From NCBI RefSeq assembly GCF_014395425.1, contig NZ_CP060711.1, positions 3,286,001 to 3,350,000 on the forward strand: a DNA stretch of 64,000 nt. Reading direction: 5' to 3'. Positions 1 to 9,198 of this stretch are shown piece by piece (position 1 is the first letter of the stretch; each line of letters begins with the position of its first letter). Under the pieces are notes generated by a model that saw nothing but the letters and a program-made list of their open reading frames with translations, was not told where the DNA came from and did no database searches. Both the position numbers and the translations under genes were made by a program. Source of the stretch: Thermomonas brevis. Its GTDB lineage: Bacteria; Pseudomonadota; Gammaproteobacteria; Xanthomonadales; Xanthomonadaceae.

Positions 1-2
1 TG

Positions 3-242
3 CAGGAATGGGTGCGGCGCGGGATCAAGGAACTGTCGATCCCGATTCCCGGCACCGGCATCAAGCTGAAATGCGTGGTCTCGTTGCTGGCGCTTGGCGG
101 CGGTTGCCTGCCGGTCGATCCGGACGTCAACGAACAGTCCTCGACCGGGCGCGCCGCGCCGGACGTACCGTTCAAGCCGGAACTGCAGGAAGACAACGGC
201 AGCGTGCGCGCGCCGGAACCGGCGGCGAAGCCGGGTGGCTGA
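3..242 (+). CDS. C-terminal fragment of an uncharacterised protein (5' end outside window)
   Basis: The reading frame is open from the first complete codon and ends at TGA 240-242, so only about 79 C-terminal residues are visible. They contain a short basic stretch, a hydrophobic stretch with cysteines (core VVSLLALGGGC) and a Pro/Glu-rich tail. I recall similar tails on large uncharacterised xanthomonad proteins annotated as transmembrane repetitive proteins, but this is memory rather than a search, so no function is assigned. The codon pattern fits a real gene and no start is needed inside the window. Confidence 0.5.
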   Translation, partial: QEWVRRGIKELSIPIPGTGIKLKCVVSLLALGGGCLPVDPDVNEQSSTGRAAPDVPFKPELQEDNGSVRAPEPAAKPGG

Positions 243-308
243 CGCGTCGCGCGGGTCTTGCACGCATCGGCTTGAACGAAGAAACCAGGCCCGCCGGGAA
301 CAGGCTCG

Positions 309-647
309 ATGAATCCTGATGCATTGCGTACCGTTGGCCTGTTCGTCGCCACGGCCCTCGCGGAGATCGTCGGCTGCTATCTGCCCTGGCTCTGGCTCAA
401 GCAAGGCCGCTCTGCCTGGCTTCTCGTTCCCGCCGCGGCGAGCCTCGCCGTCTTCGCATGGCTGCTGACGTTGCACCCGCAACCCGCCGGTCGCGTTTAC
501 GCGGCCTACGGCGGCGTCTATATCGGGGTTGCCCTGGTCTGGCTCTGGCGGGTCGACGGAATCAAGCCCACGCCCACGGATTGGCTCGGCGTCGGGCTTT
601 GCTTCCTGGGCATGCTGGTCATCATGTTCGGCCCAAGGCAGGCCTGA
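309..647 (+). CDS. ynfA: YnfA/UPF0060 family small inner-membrane protein
   Basis: This 112-residue protein has four hydrophobic segments at about 6-24, 33-50, 61-79 and 92-108. It carries the family hallmarks: the [11 protein letters not shown] region, YAAYGGVYI and the C-terminal [10 protein letters not shown]. Length and topology match YnfA, a small-multidrug-resistance-like membrane protein of the inner membrane. Efflux of cationic compounds has been reported for some members, but the substrate here is unknown. The ATG at 309 follows the upstream stop by 66 bases, and a hairpin lies just downstream. The family call is firm and the function is not. Confidence 0.9.
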   Translation: MNPDALRTVGLFVATALAEIVGCYLPWLWLKQGRSAWLLVPAAASLAVFAWLLTLHPQPAGRVYAAYGGVYIGVALVWLWRVDGIKPTPTDWLGVGLCFLGMLVIMFGPRQA

Positions 648-655
648 CGGTTCGT

Positions 656-684
656 TCAAGCCGCCGCTTCGCGGCACGGCTTGA
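656..684 (+). terminator. Hairpin after ynfA, possible terminator
   Basis: An 8-bp outer stem (TCAAGCCG with CGGCTTGA) encloses a shorter CCGC/GCGG stem eight bases after the ynfA stop. There is no clear T tract, so intrinsic termination is uncertain. Bases 685-809 show nothing else recognisable. Confidence 0.35.
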
Positions 685-809
685 TGCATGCGCCGGATGC
701 GCGATCAGGACTGACGCGGATCGGGATTGCCGTTGCCGCACCTGCGCTCATTCCACGCTGTTCCGGCAGGCGGAATCTCGCTGGCGCGACAAGGACGACG
801 TGCGTGAAC

Positions 810-1118
810 CTATGCGCGCCCGCCCAGCGACTGCACCATCAGCGCGCGCAGTGCCGCGTCGTCACCCCCGCGCGGCGGCGCGACTTCGGCGAGCGAGAAG
901 CCGCGCGCCAGCGCGTCGTCCTCGTCCAGCCCGTCGTATTCCACGAACTCGGCGTCCATCAGCGCGGCGCGCGCGGTGTCCACGCTGTCATAGGGCAGGG
1001 TGGCGCCGTCGCTGTCGAACACCTCGGCGGTGCCGGCGTCCAGTTCGCGCAGGCGCGCCCAGACCACGGTGCGGCCCAGCGTCGCCAGCCACCAGCTGTC
1101 CTGCGTCGATTGGTTCAT
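810..1118 (-). CDS. Hypothetical protein, 102 aa, distal gene of asnS operon
   Basis: I do not recognise a characterised family. The protein is acidic and soluble-looking, with an N-terminal WWLATLGRTVVWARL segment and a run of acidic residues in the middle. The ATG at 1118 was chosen because its ATGA overlaps the stop of the upstream membrane-protein gene, the usual sign of translational coupling. An upstream in-frame start would run through that gene. Position suggests co-expression with asnS and the small membrane protein, but no functional link can be inferred. Confidence 0.7.
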   Translation of the reverse strand: MNQSTQDSWWLATLGRTVVWARLRELDAGTAEVFDSDGATLPYDSVDTARAALMDAEFVEYDGLDEDDALARGFSLAEVAPPRGGDDAALRALMVQSLGGRA

Positions 1119-1431
1119 GACAAGGCCTTTCCGATGATCCAGAGTACGCCGCCCATCGCGATGCCGCCGAGGATGACCAGCAGCGAGATCCGCGACGGCG
1201 TGGCCAGCCCCGACAGGTTGCGGTCCGGGGTGGTGCGATAGCCGGCGCGCAGCAGCCACCACAGCGCCGACGGCTTGAGGAATGCGCCTTCGCCGAGCTG
1301 CGCGTCGAGCTGCGGATGGCGGTCGCGCACGTGCACCAGCGTCAGCGGCCAGAAGATCACGAACGCGGTGGCGCCGGCGATCGCGGTGGCGAACGCGCTC
1401 AGCGCCAGGAACAGGACGAGGTCGGCGTCCA

Positions 1432-1432
<1 letters not shown>
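1115..1432 (-). CDS. Small membrane protein, 105 aa, asnS operon
   Basis: This hypothetical protein has two hydrophobic segments, about residues 4-30 and 82-101, separated by a polar loop with several charged residues. Its ATG (1432-1430) overlaps the asnS stop by one base, and its own stop overlaps the next gene by four bases, so asnS and two small genes form one tight minus-strand operon. No family motif was recognised. Similar small two-TM proteins sit beside asnS in related genomes as far as I recall, but the role is unknown. Confidence 0.75.
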
Positions 1433-2832
<1,400 letters not shown>

Positions 2833-2895
2833 CTTGAAATCCTGCGTTGCAAGCATGAAATAGAAGGGGAAGTTTACCGGAGCTACAATCCCCGC

Positions 2896-3231
2896 ATGGC
2901 CGTCACCCTCTCCGATTCCGCCCGCGACCGCATCCGCGGCTACCTCGATGCCGACCCGAAGGCGTTGGGCCTGCGCTTCGGCGTGACCCGCAACGGCTGC
3001 TCCGGCTGGGGCTACAAGGTGGACATGGCGCGCGAGCAGGCCGCCGACGACGTGGTGTTCGACGCCGACGGCGTGCGCATCTACGTGGACGCCGTCAGCC
3101 TGCCGCAGGTGGACGGCACCCGCATCGACTTCGCCCAGCAGGGCCTGAACGCGCAGTTCACCTTCGACAACCCCAACGTCACCGGCGGCTGCGGCTGCGG
3201 TTCGAGCTTCACCACCGACGCCGGCAAATAG
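2896..3231 (+). CDS. IscA/HesB-family iron-sulfur cluster assembly protein
   Basis: This 111-residue A-type carrier protein has the three conserved cysteines, at about positions 35 (NGCSGWGY) and 99/101 (GGCGCGSSF). The family landmarks [14 protein letters not shown] and the segment around VDGTRIDF are also present. Such proteins bind Fe-S clusters or iron and deliver them to client apoproteins. It stands alone, without iscS, iscU or suf genes, so IscA versus ErpA cannot be decided from context; the N-terminus looks more like IscA. A TACAAT box lies only a few bases before the start, which would imply a very short leader, so it may not be the promoter. Confidence 0.9.
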   Translation: MAVTLSDSARDRIRGYLDADPKALGLRFGVTRNGCSGWGYKVDMAREQAADDVVFDADGVRIYVDAVSLPQVDGTRIDFAQQGLNAQFTFDNPNVTGGCGCGSSFTTDAGK

Positions 3232-3249
3232 GGCCCGCAAGCCCGCGGT

Positions 3250-3278
3250 TTGCGCATAACCCCTTGATTCGCCATAAT
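3250..3278 (+). promoter_or_regulatory. Candidate sigma-70 promoter of the rpsF operon
   Basis: TTGCGC (3250-3255) and CATAAT (3273-3278) are separated by 17 bases and lie about 115 bases upstream of rpsF. The spacing is ideal and the -10 box is a five-of-six match. This would give a long structured leader, as expected for an autoregulated ribosomal-protein operon. Confidence 0.5.
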
Positions 3279-3319
3279 GGGCGGCTCCCGCTTGCGGGAG
3301 GCTCTTGCCCGAACGCGCC

Positions 3320-3350
3320 TGTCCGAACCTCGGCAGGTGGCCGAGGGCTG
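3320..3350 (+). promoter_or_regulatory. Candidate S6:S18-binding leader element upstream of rpsF
   Basis: The rpsF leader contains a 6-bp stem (CCTCGG 3328-3333 with CCGAGG 3341-3346), flanked by CCG-containing single-stranded sequence. Known S6:S18 autoregulatory motifs in rpsF leaders are short hairpins with exposed CCG, and this is the best candidate between the promoter and the gene. The match is by eye and not covariance-tested. Confidence 0.35.
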
Positions 3351-3393
3351 TCCGGCGGGCATCGCGCCTGCCGCCATCCACAAGGAAACCACC

Positions 3394-3807
3394 ATGCGTC
3401 ACTACGAAATCGTGTTCCTGGTCCATCCGGACCAGAGCGAGCAGGTCCCGGCGATGATCGAGCGCTACAAGAGCGCGATCGAAGCCGGCAACGGCAAGAT
3501 CCACCGCCTGGAAGACTGGGGCCGCCGCCAGCTGGCCTACCCGATCCAGAACCTGGTGAAGGCGCACTACGTGCTGATGAACATCGAGGCCGAGCAGTCC
3601 GTGCTGGACGAGCTGGTCGACACGTTCCGCTTCAACGACGCGATCCTGCGCCATCTGGTCATGCGTCGCGACGACGCCGTGACCGAGCAGTCCCTGATCA
3701 TGAAGAACAAGGACGAGAAGGGCGACAAGCCCGAGCGTCGCCGCCGCGACGACGACAGCGACAGTGCCGTGGGCACTGGCGACAACGAAAACGCCGAAGC
3801 CGCCTGA
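3394..3807 (+). CDS. rpsF: 30S ribosomal protein S6
   Basis: This 137-residue protein begins [17 protein letters not shown] and contains [17 protein letters not shown] and the conserved [12 protein letters not shown] segment. The C-terminal tail is charged and low-complexity, as in other proteobacterial S6 proteins. S6 binds 16S rRNA together with S18 in the 30S platform. The ATG at 3394 follows an AAGGAAA ribosome-binding site; the longer frame upstream lies in the leader and lacks S6 similarity. It is first in the rpsF-rpsR-rplI operon, 11 bases before rpsR. Confidence 0.98.
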   Translation: MRHYEIVFLVHPDQSEQVPAMIERYKSAIEAGNGKIHRLEDWGRRQLAYPIQNLVKAHYVLMNIEAEQSVLDELVDTFRFNDAILRHLVMRRDDAVTEQSLIMKNKDEKGDKPERRRRDDDSDSAVGTGDNENAEAA

Positions 3808-3818
3808 GGAGCACGTCC

Positions 3819-4049
3819 ATGTCCAAGTTCTTCCGCCGCCGCAAGTTCTGCAAGTTCACCGCCGAAGGCGTGACCGAGATCGACTACAAGGATCTCAACA
3901 CCCTGCGCCAGTACCTGACCGAGACCGGCAAGATCGTGCCGAGCCGCATCACCGGCACCAAGTCCAAGTACCAGCGCCAGCTCCAGAACGCCGTCAAGCG
4001 CGCGCGTTTCCTGGCGCTGATCCCGTACACGGACAACCACAACGTCTGA
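3819..4049 (+). CDS. rpsR: 30S ribosomal protein S18
   Basis: At 76 residues this is S18-sized. It has the conserved [15 protein letters not shown]-terminus, [19 protein letters not shown] and the basic [19 protein letters not shown] rRNA-binding segment. It forms a heterodimer with S6 on 16S rRNA. A GAGGAGCACG ribosome-binding region straddles the rpsF stop. It lies between rpsF and rplI in the same transcription unit. Confidence 0.98.
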   Translation: MSKFFRRRKFCKFTAEGVTEIDYKDLNTLRQYLTETGKIVPSRITGTKSKYQRQLQNAVKRARFLALIPYTDNHNV

Positions 4050-4119
4050 TTCCTTCCGTCCATTCGGACAGCAACCGTTGCGGCGCAGCGCGCGCCGCTA
4101 ACGAATACGGAGCAACACC

Positions 4120-4575
4120 ATGCAACTGATCCTCCTGCAGAAGGTCACCAACCTCGGCAACCTCGGCGACAAGGTCGACGTGAAGCCGGGCTACGGCCGC
4201 AACTTCCTGGTCCCGCAGGGCAAGGCCGTGCCGGCCACCGCCGCCAACCTGGCCGAGTTCGAGGCCAAGCGCGCCGATTACGAAGCCAAGGCCGCCGCCA
4301 CGCTTGACGCTGCCAGCGCCCGCCAGGCCAAGCTGACCGACGCCAGCGTGACCATCGCCGCCAACTCGTCCACCGAAGGCAAGCTGTACGGCTCGGTCGG
4401 CCCGCGCGAAATCGCGGAAGCCCTGACCAAGCAGCTGGGCGTCGAAGTGAACAAGTCGGAAGTGGTGATGGGCGAAGGCCCGCTGCGCCACACCGGCGAG
4501 TTCGAGGTGCACGTGCACCTGCACGCCGACGTCGACACCACCGTCAAGGTGGTGGTGGTGCCGGAAGCCGCCTGA
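4120..4575 (+). CDS. rplI: 50S ribosomal protein L9
   Basis: This 151-residue protein begins [17 protein letters not shown] and continues with [16 protein letters not shown], the diagnostic N-terminal L9 domain that binds 23S rRNA. A long helix linker (about 45-75) leads to the C-terminal domain ending [13 protein letters not shown]. It follows rpsR after 70 bases and is the last gene before a strong terminator, so dnaB is probably transcribed separately. Confidence 0.98.
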   Translation: MQLILLQKVTNLGNLGDKVDVKPGYGRNFLVPQGKAVPATAANLAEFEAKRADYEAKAAATLDAASARQAKLTDASVTIAANSSTEGKLYGSVGPREIAEALTKQLGVEVNKSEVVMGEGPLRHTGEFEVHVHLHADVDTTVKVVVVPEAA

Positions 4576-4600
4576 TCCATTCCAGGCAGCAACATCGCGA

Positions 4601-4630
4601 CGGGCGCCGCAAGGCGCCCGTTTCGTTTTT
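4601..4630 (+). terminator. Rho-independent terminator of rpsF-rpsR-rplI
   Basis: A perfect 8-bp stem, CGGGCGCC (4601-4608) with GGCGCCCG (4613-4620), closes a GCAA tetraloop and is followed by TTTCGTTTTT. It starts 25 bases after the rplI stop. Confidence 0.9.
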
Positions 4631-4647
4631 GCGGGATGCCGGCCGGT

Positions 4648-4769
4648 CATTGGAGGCGGCGAGCCCGGCCCGGGTGCGGGACACGCCGCAAGTACGTCCA
4701 TGTAGGCTAATCGGCGACATCCATGTCGCCGATTGTCCCGCGCCCGGGCCGGGCTCGCCGCCTCCAATG
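4648..4769. repeat. Nested inverted repeat between rplI and dnaB
   Basis: Two 36-base arms (4648-4683 and 4734-4769) are reverse complements with one mismatch. Between them a second palindrome (4709-4734) has 12-base arms around a CC centre. The fold would be a very long cruciform or hairpin. It resembles palindromic extragenic or MITE-like elements common in xanthomonads. The right arm runs into the dnaB upstream region. Together with the terminator and the DnaA box, this accounts for most of the 361-base stretch between rplI and dnaB. Confidence 0.75.
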
Positions 4770-4809
4770 CCGTGGCGGTCGTCATCGCGGCTGGTGAGAT
4801 TCCCACCGG

Positions 4810-4818
4810 TTATCCACA
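4810..4818 (+). promoter_or_regulatory. Consensus DnaA box upstream of dnaB
   Basis: TTATCCACA is an exact match to the high-affinity DnaA box and lies about 120 bases before the dnaB start. Only a single box was seen, so this is not an origin. It could let DnaA influence dnaB transcription, which is an inference from position. Confidence 0.5.
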
Positions 4819-4936
4819 CACTTATCTGCAACCGCCCGCGGCCATCCCCGACTACGATGACCGCTTCCATCCGACAACGACAAACGGCTTGTCACAACCG
4901 GCCGCGATTGAACATGCAAGGGGAGTCACGCAGCCG

Positions 4937-6349
4937 ATGAGCGTCAAGCCGGGATTCCGCCCCGATTCCAGTTTCCAGACCCGCAACGAACAGCGCATCG
5001 AACAGCTGCGGGTGCCGCCGCAGTCGGTGGAAGCCGAGCAGGCGGTGCTGGGCGGGCTGATGCTGGACCCGAGCGCGTTCGATCGCGTCGCCGACCAGCT
5101 GGTGCACGAGGATTTCTATCGTCGCGACCACCAGCTGATCTACCGCGCCATCCGCGAACTGGTGGAAAAGAACCGGCCCTGCGACGCGGTGACGGTGGGC
5201 GAGTGGTTCGACTCGCAGGGTCTCGCCGAACAGGTGGCCGGCGGCGCGTATCTGGTCGAACTGGCAGCCAGCACGCCCAGCGCGGCCAACATCAAGGCCT
5301 ACGCCGAGATCGTCCGCGACAAGGCGGTGCAACGCAAGCTGATCGACGTCGGCACCGCGATCGTCAACGACGGCTTCCAGCCGGAAGGCCGCGACTCCGG
5401 CGAACTGCTGGCCAAGGCCGAGCAGGAAGTGTTCGCCATCGCCGAGGGCCATTCGCGCGGTAAGCAGGACTTCGTGCCGGTGCGGCGCGCGCTGGCCGAG
5501 GCGTTCGAGGTGCTGCAGAAGCGCGCCGAGAACGGCAGCGGCGTCACCGGCCTGCCGACCGGCTACGTCGAGTTCGACCAGATGACCGCAGGCCTGCAGC
5601 CCACCGACCTGGTGATCCTCGCGGCGCGCCCGGCGATGGGCAAGACCACCTTCGCGCTCAACATCGCCGAGTACGGCGCGCTGAAGTCGAAGAAGGCGGT
5701 GGCGGTGTTCTCGATGGAAATGTCCGCCGCGCAGCTGGCGCTGCGCCTGATTTCCTCGCTGGGCCGGGTGAACGCCACGCGGCTGAAGACCGGCGACTTG
5801 GAGGACGAGGACTGGAGCCGCGTCACCGGCGCCATCGCGCAGATGAACGGGGTCAAGATCTTCATCGACGACACGCCCGGCCTGTCGCCCGAGGTGCTGC
5901 GCGCCAAGTCGCGCCGGCTCAAGCGCGAGAACGATCTCGGCCTGATCGTGATCGACTACCTGCAGCTGATGCAGGTGCCCGGCAACAGCGAGAACCGCGC
6001 CACCGAGATTTCCGAGATCAGCCGCTCGCTGAAGGGGCTGGCGAAGGAGCTGAACGTGCCGGTGATCGCGCTGTCGCAGCTCAACCGCTCGCTGGAATCG
6101 CGCACCGACAAGCGCCCGGTGATGGCCGATCTGCGCGAATCCGGCGCGATCGAGCAGGATGCGGACATGATCGTGTTCATCTACCGAGACGAGTACTACA
6201 ACAAGGAAAACTCGCCGGACAAGGGCCTGGCCGAGATCATCATCGGCAAGCACCGAAACGGCCCCACCGGCAGCTTCAAGCTGAAGTTCTTCGGCGAGTA
6301 CACGCGCTTCGACAACCTCGCCCACGACACCATCGGCAGTTTCGAATAA
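4937..6349 (+). CDS. dnaB: Replicative DNA helicase DnaB
   Basis: This 470-residue protein has the normal DnaB length. The N-terminal domain (about 28-130) begins VPPQSVEAEQAVLGGLML and mediates hexamer and primase contacts. The RecA-like C-terminal domain has Walker A ARPAMGKTTFALN near residue 230, Walker B GLIVIDYLQLM near 335, and the later helicase motifs ALSQLNRSLE and DLRESGAIEQDADMI. It unwinds DNA at replication forks as a ring hexamer. The ATG at 4937 follows AGGGGAG. Its place next to rplI and alr is the conserved gammaproteobacterial order. Confidence 0.97.
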   Translation: MSVKPGFRPDSSFQTRNEQRIEQLRVPPQSVEAEQAVLGGLMLDPSAFDRVADQLVHEDFYRRDHQLIYRAIRELVEKNRPCDAVTVGEWFDSQGLAEQVAGGAYLVELAASTPSAANIKAYAEIVRDKAVQRKLIDVGTAIVNDGFQPEGRDSGELLAKAEQEVFAIAEGHSRGKQDFVPVRRALAEAFEVLQKRAENGSGVTGLPTGYVEFDQMTAGLQPTDLVILAARPAMGKTTFALNIAEYGALKSKKAVAVFSMEMSAAQLALRLISSLGRVNATRLKTGDLEDEDWSRVTGAIAQMNGVKIFIDDTPGLSPEVLRAKSRRLKRENDLGLIVIDYLQLMQVPGNSENRATEISEISRSLKGLAKELNVPVIALSQLNRSLESRTDKRPVMADLRESGAIEQDADMIVFIYRDEYYNKENSPDKGLAEIIIGKHRNGPTGSFKLKFFGEYTRFDNLAHDTIGSFE

Positions 6350-6404
6350 ACCCATGCCGGACGTTGGCTAGGCAGCCGCGTCCGCGCGTGGTCGAATAGC
6401 GCCC

Positions 6405-7532
6405 ATGAGCGATCTGATGAGTCAGCGTCCGACCCGCATCGTGGTCGACCTGGACGTGCTGGGCGGCAACCTGCGCGCGATCCGCGCGCACGTCGGCGTG
6501 CCGGTGATGGCCATCGTCAAGGCCAACGCCTACGGCCACGGGCTGGTGCCGGTGGCGCACCACCTGCAGGCGCAGGGCGTGGAGCAACTGGGCGTGGCCT
6601 TCGTCGAGGAGGGCATGGCGCTGCGCCGCGCCGGCATCACCGTGCCGATCCTGGTGCTGGGCGGCATCCTCGGCCGGCAGGTGGCGCAGCTGATCCAGCA
6701 CGACCTGGAAATCACCGTGTCCTCGCTGGACAAGCTGCGCAAGGTCGAGGCCGCCGCCGAGCGGCTGGGCCGCAAGGCGGTGATCCACCTGAAGATCGAC
6801 ACCGGCATGGAACGCATCGGCGTGCACAGCTATTCCTGCGCGCCGATGATCGAGGCGGCGGTGGCCTCGCAATGGTGCGAGATCAAGGGCGTGTACTCGC
6901 ACCTGGCCTGCGCCGACGATCCCGCATCAAAGATGACCGCGCAGCAGCTGGAGCGGTTCCTCGATGCTTGCGCGCATTTCGAGCGCATCGGCGCGCCGAT
7001 GCCGATCCGCCACCTCGCCAATTCCGGCGGCGTGCTGCACTACCCGGAGACGTGGCTGGACATGGTGCGGCCCGGGATCATGCTCTACGGCGTGCTGCCC
7101 GATCCGGCGGCGCACCGCACGGTGGACGTGAAGCCGGCGCTGTCGCTGATCTCGCAGGTGGTCTATTTCAAGACCGTGCCGGCCGGGCATCCGGTCGGCT
7201 ACGGCGCGACCTGGGCGCCGGAGCGCGACACCCACATCGTCACCGTGCCGATCGGCTACGGCGACGGCTATCCGCGCGCGCTGTCCAACTGCGGCGAAGT
7301 GCTGATCCGCGGCCGGCGCCGGCCGATCGTGGGGCGGCTGTGCATGGACCAGTTCATGGTCGATCTCGGCCCGGACGGCAGCGCCTACGTCGAGGACGAC
7401 GTGGTGCTGATCGGCACCCAGGACGGCGAGACGATCAGCGTCGAGGACGTGGCCCGGCGCGCCGGGACCATCGGCTACGAAATCCTGACCCGGCTCAACG
7501 AGCGCGTGCCGCGCGAATACCGCAGCCGCTGA
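6405..7532 (+). CDS. alr: Alanine racemase
   Basis: At 375 residues this is a fold-type III PLP enzyme that interconverts L- and D-alanine for peptidoglycan synthesis. The PLP-binding lysine is about residue 39 in AIVKANAYGHG. The opposing catalytic tyrosine lies in VPIGYGDGYPRAL near 285. VGRLCMDQFMVDL marks the C-terminal beta domain. It starts 55 bases after dnaB with no visible terminator between them, so it may be co-transcribed. A second in-frame ATG is four codons downstream, which makes the exact start slightly uncertain. Confidence 0.96.
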   Translation: MSDLMSQRPTRIVVDLDVLGGNLRAIRAHVGVPVMAIVKANAYGHGLVPVAHHLQAQGVEQLGVAFVEEGMALRRAGITVPILVLGGILGRQVAQLIQHDLEITVSSLDKLRKVEAAAERLGRKAVIHLKIDTGMERIGVHSYSCAPMIEAAVASQWCEIKGVYSHLACADDPASKMTAQQLERFLDACAHFERIGAPMPIRHLANSGGVLHYPETWLDMVRPGIMLYGVLPDPAAHRTVDVKPALSLISQVVYFKTVPAGHPVGYGATWAPERDTHIVTVPIGYGDGYPRALSNCGEVLIRGRRRPIVGRLCMDQFMVDLGPDGSAYVEDDVVLIGTQDGETISVEDVARRAGTIGYEILTRLNERVPREYRSR

Positions 7533-7599
7533 CGCGCCGTCCGCGTTGACCGTCCGCAAGGCGGCGTGATTCACTCGCCGGACGCCCGGGGAGAGTCGA

Positions 7600-9105
7600 A
7601 TGAGCACGTCGAAGCCGCGTCTGAAGCGTCCAGCGGAACCGCCCGGCAAACGGCGCGCCAGGCGCGAGCCGATGTCGCGCGTCGACACCGCCTGGCTGCG
7701 GATGGAGCGACCGACCAACCCGATGATGATCACCGGCGTGCTGATGTTCGCCGAGCCGATGCAGCTTGCGCAGCTGAAGAAGGTGATACAGCAGCGCTTC
7801 TTGTCCTATGCGCGGTTCCGGCAGAAGCCGGTGGACGGCGCGGCCGGCGCGCAGTGGGTGGAGGACGAGCATTTCGACCTCGACTGGCACGTGCGCCTGT
7901 CCGGGCTGCCGGGCCGGCCCGGCAAGGTGGCGGAAAAGCGCGCGCTGGAACGCTTCGTCAGCCAATTGGCGTCCAGCCCGCTCGATCCCACCAAGCCGCT
8001 GTGGCAGTTCCACCTGGTCGAGCGCTACCAGGGTGGTTCGGCGGTGGTGGCGCGCATCCACCACTGCTACGCCGACGGCATCGCGCTGGTGCAGGTGCTG
8101 CTGTCGCTGACCGACACCAGCCGCGAATCGTCCTCGGGCTCGCGCCTCGACAAGAGCTGGCTCAAGCACGAGGCCGCGCCGGTCGCGCGCCGCGTCGGCG
8201 CGATGGAGCGCTACATGAAGCTCGGCGGCAAGGCGCTGGAGCAGGGCATGGCGATGATGCAGGACCCGTCGCTGGCCACGCTGCTGGCGAAGGAGGGCGG
8301 CGACATCGCGCGCGAGCTGGTCTATGCGCTGTCGCTGCCGGACGATCCGCCCTCGCTGCTGCGTGGCCGCCTCGGCGTGAGCAAGCGCGTGGCCTGGGCC
8401 GAGCCGCTCGATCTGGAAGAAGTCAAAGCGGTGGGCCGCGCCTGCGATTGCACCGTCAACGATGTGCTGATGGCGGCCGCCGCCGGTGCGCTGCGCGGCT
8501 ACATGCGCGAGCGCGGCGAAGCGCTGGAGGGCATGAGCCTGCGCGCCACCGTGCCGGTCAACCTGCGCCCGCTGGAACACGCGAAGAAGCTCGGCAACCA
8601 CTTCGGTCTGGTCTTCCTCGACCTTCCGGTGGGCGAGGACAACCCGCTGCGCCGCCTGCGCCGCGTGGCCGACTGCATGAACCAGCTCAAGCAGTCGCGC
8701 CAGGCCATCGTCGCCTACGGCCTGCTGGCCGCGCTCGGCATCGCCCCGCAGCCGGTGCAGGAACTGGCGCTGGAGATGTTCAGTCGCAAGGCCAGCGCGG
8801 TGGCGACGAACGTGCCCGGTCCGCAGCAGCCGCTGTACATGGCCGGCTGCACGCTGCGCGACATCATGTTCTGGGTGCCGCAGACCGGCTCGATCGGGCT
8901 GGGCCTGTCGATCCTCAGCTATCGCGGCAAGGTGCACTTCGGGCTGATCGCCGACGCGCGCCTGATCCCCGACCCGGACGCGGTGGTGCGCCGCTTCGGC
9001 GAGGAGTTCGACAAGCTCTTGTACCTCACGATGATGGGCGGCTGGGACGCGCCGCTGGACGCCGAAGCGGCGGAGGCGCTGCTGCAAGACGCAACCGCGG
9101 CTTAA
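7600..9105 (+). CDS. Wax ester synthase / diacylglycerol acyltransferase (WS/DGAT) family
   Basis: The 501-residue length is typical. The catalytic HHxxxDG motif is intact as HHCYADG at about residues 154-160, preceded by the N-terminal MSRVDTAWLRMERPTNPM segment that marks the family. Later conserved parts include TVNDVLMAAAAGALR and VATNVPGPQQPLY. Members transfer fatty acyl-CoA to long-chain alcohols or diacylglycerol, giving storage wax esters or triacylglycerol at the membrane. The basic N-terminus (about 1-25) has no signal peptide. It appears monocistronic between alr and an OmpA-like lipoprotein gene, with no phasin or lipase beside it. Substrate preference cannot be read from sequence. 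Confidence 0.88.
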   Translation: MSTSKPRLKRPAEPPGKRRARREPMSRVDTAWLRMERPTNPMMITGVLMFAEPMQLAQLKKVIQQRFLSYARFRQKPVDGAAGAQWVEDEHFDLDWHVRLSGLPGRPGKVAEKRALERFVSQLASSPLDPTKPLWQFHLVERYQGGSAVVARIHHCYADGIALVQVLLSLTDTSRESSSGSRLDKSWLKHEAAPVARRVGAMERYMKLGGKALEQGMAMMQDPSLATLLAKEGGDIARELVYALSLPDDPPSLLRGRLGVSKRVAWAEPLDLEEVKAVGRACDCTVNDVLMAAAAGALRGYMRERGEALEGMSLRATVPVNLRPLEHAKKLGNHFGLVFLDLPVGEDNPLRRLRRVADCMNQLKQSRQAIVAYGLLAALGIAPQPVQELALEMFSRKASAVATNVPGPQQPLYMAGCTLRDIMFWVPQTGSIGLGLSILSYRGKVHFGLIADARLIPDPDAVVRRFGEEFDKLLYLTMMGGWDAPLDAEAAEALLQDATAA

Positions 9106-9198
9106 CGGAACGGCGCCCGTTCACATTCAGGCCACGAACCGCCGCCTAGCCTCTGTCCGGCATCGCCACCCGCGCCATTCCAGACGAGGAGTTCCCGC

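Noticed and set aside
2884..2889. TACAAT as the promoter -10 box of the IscA-like gene
   Set aside because: It lies only six bases before the ATG and has no -35 partner at the right distance; it would imply an essentially leaderless transcript.
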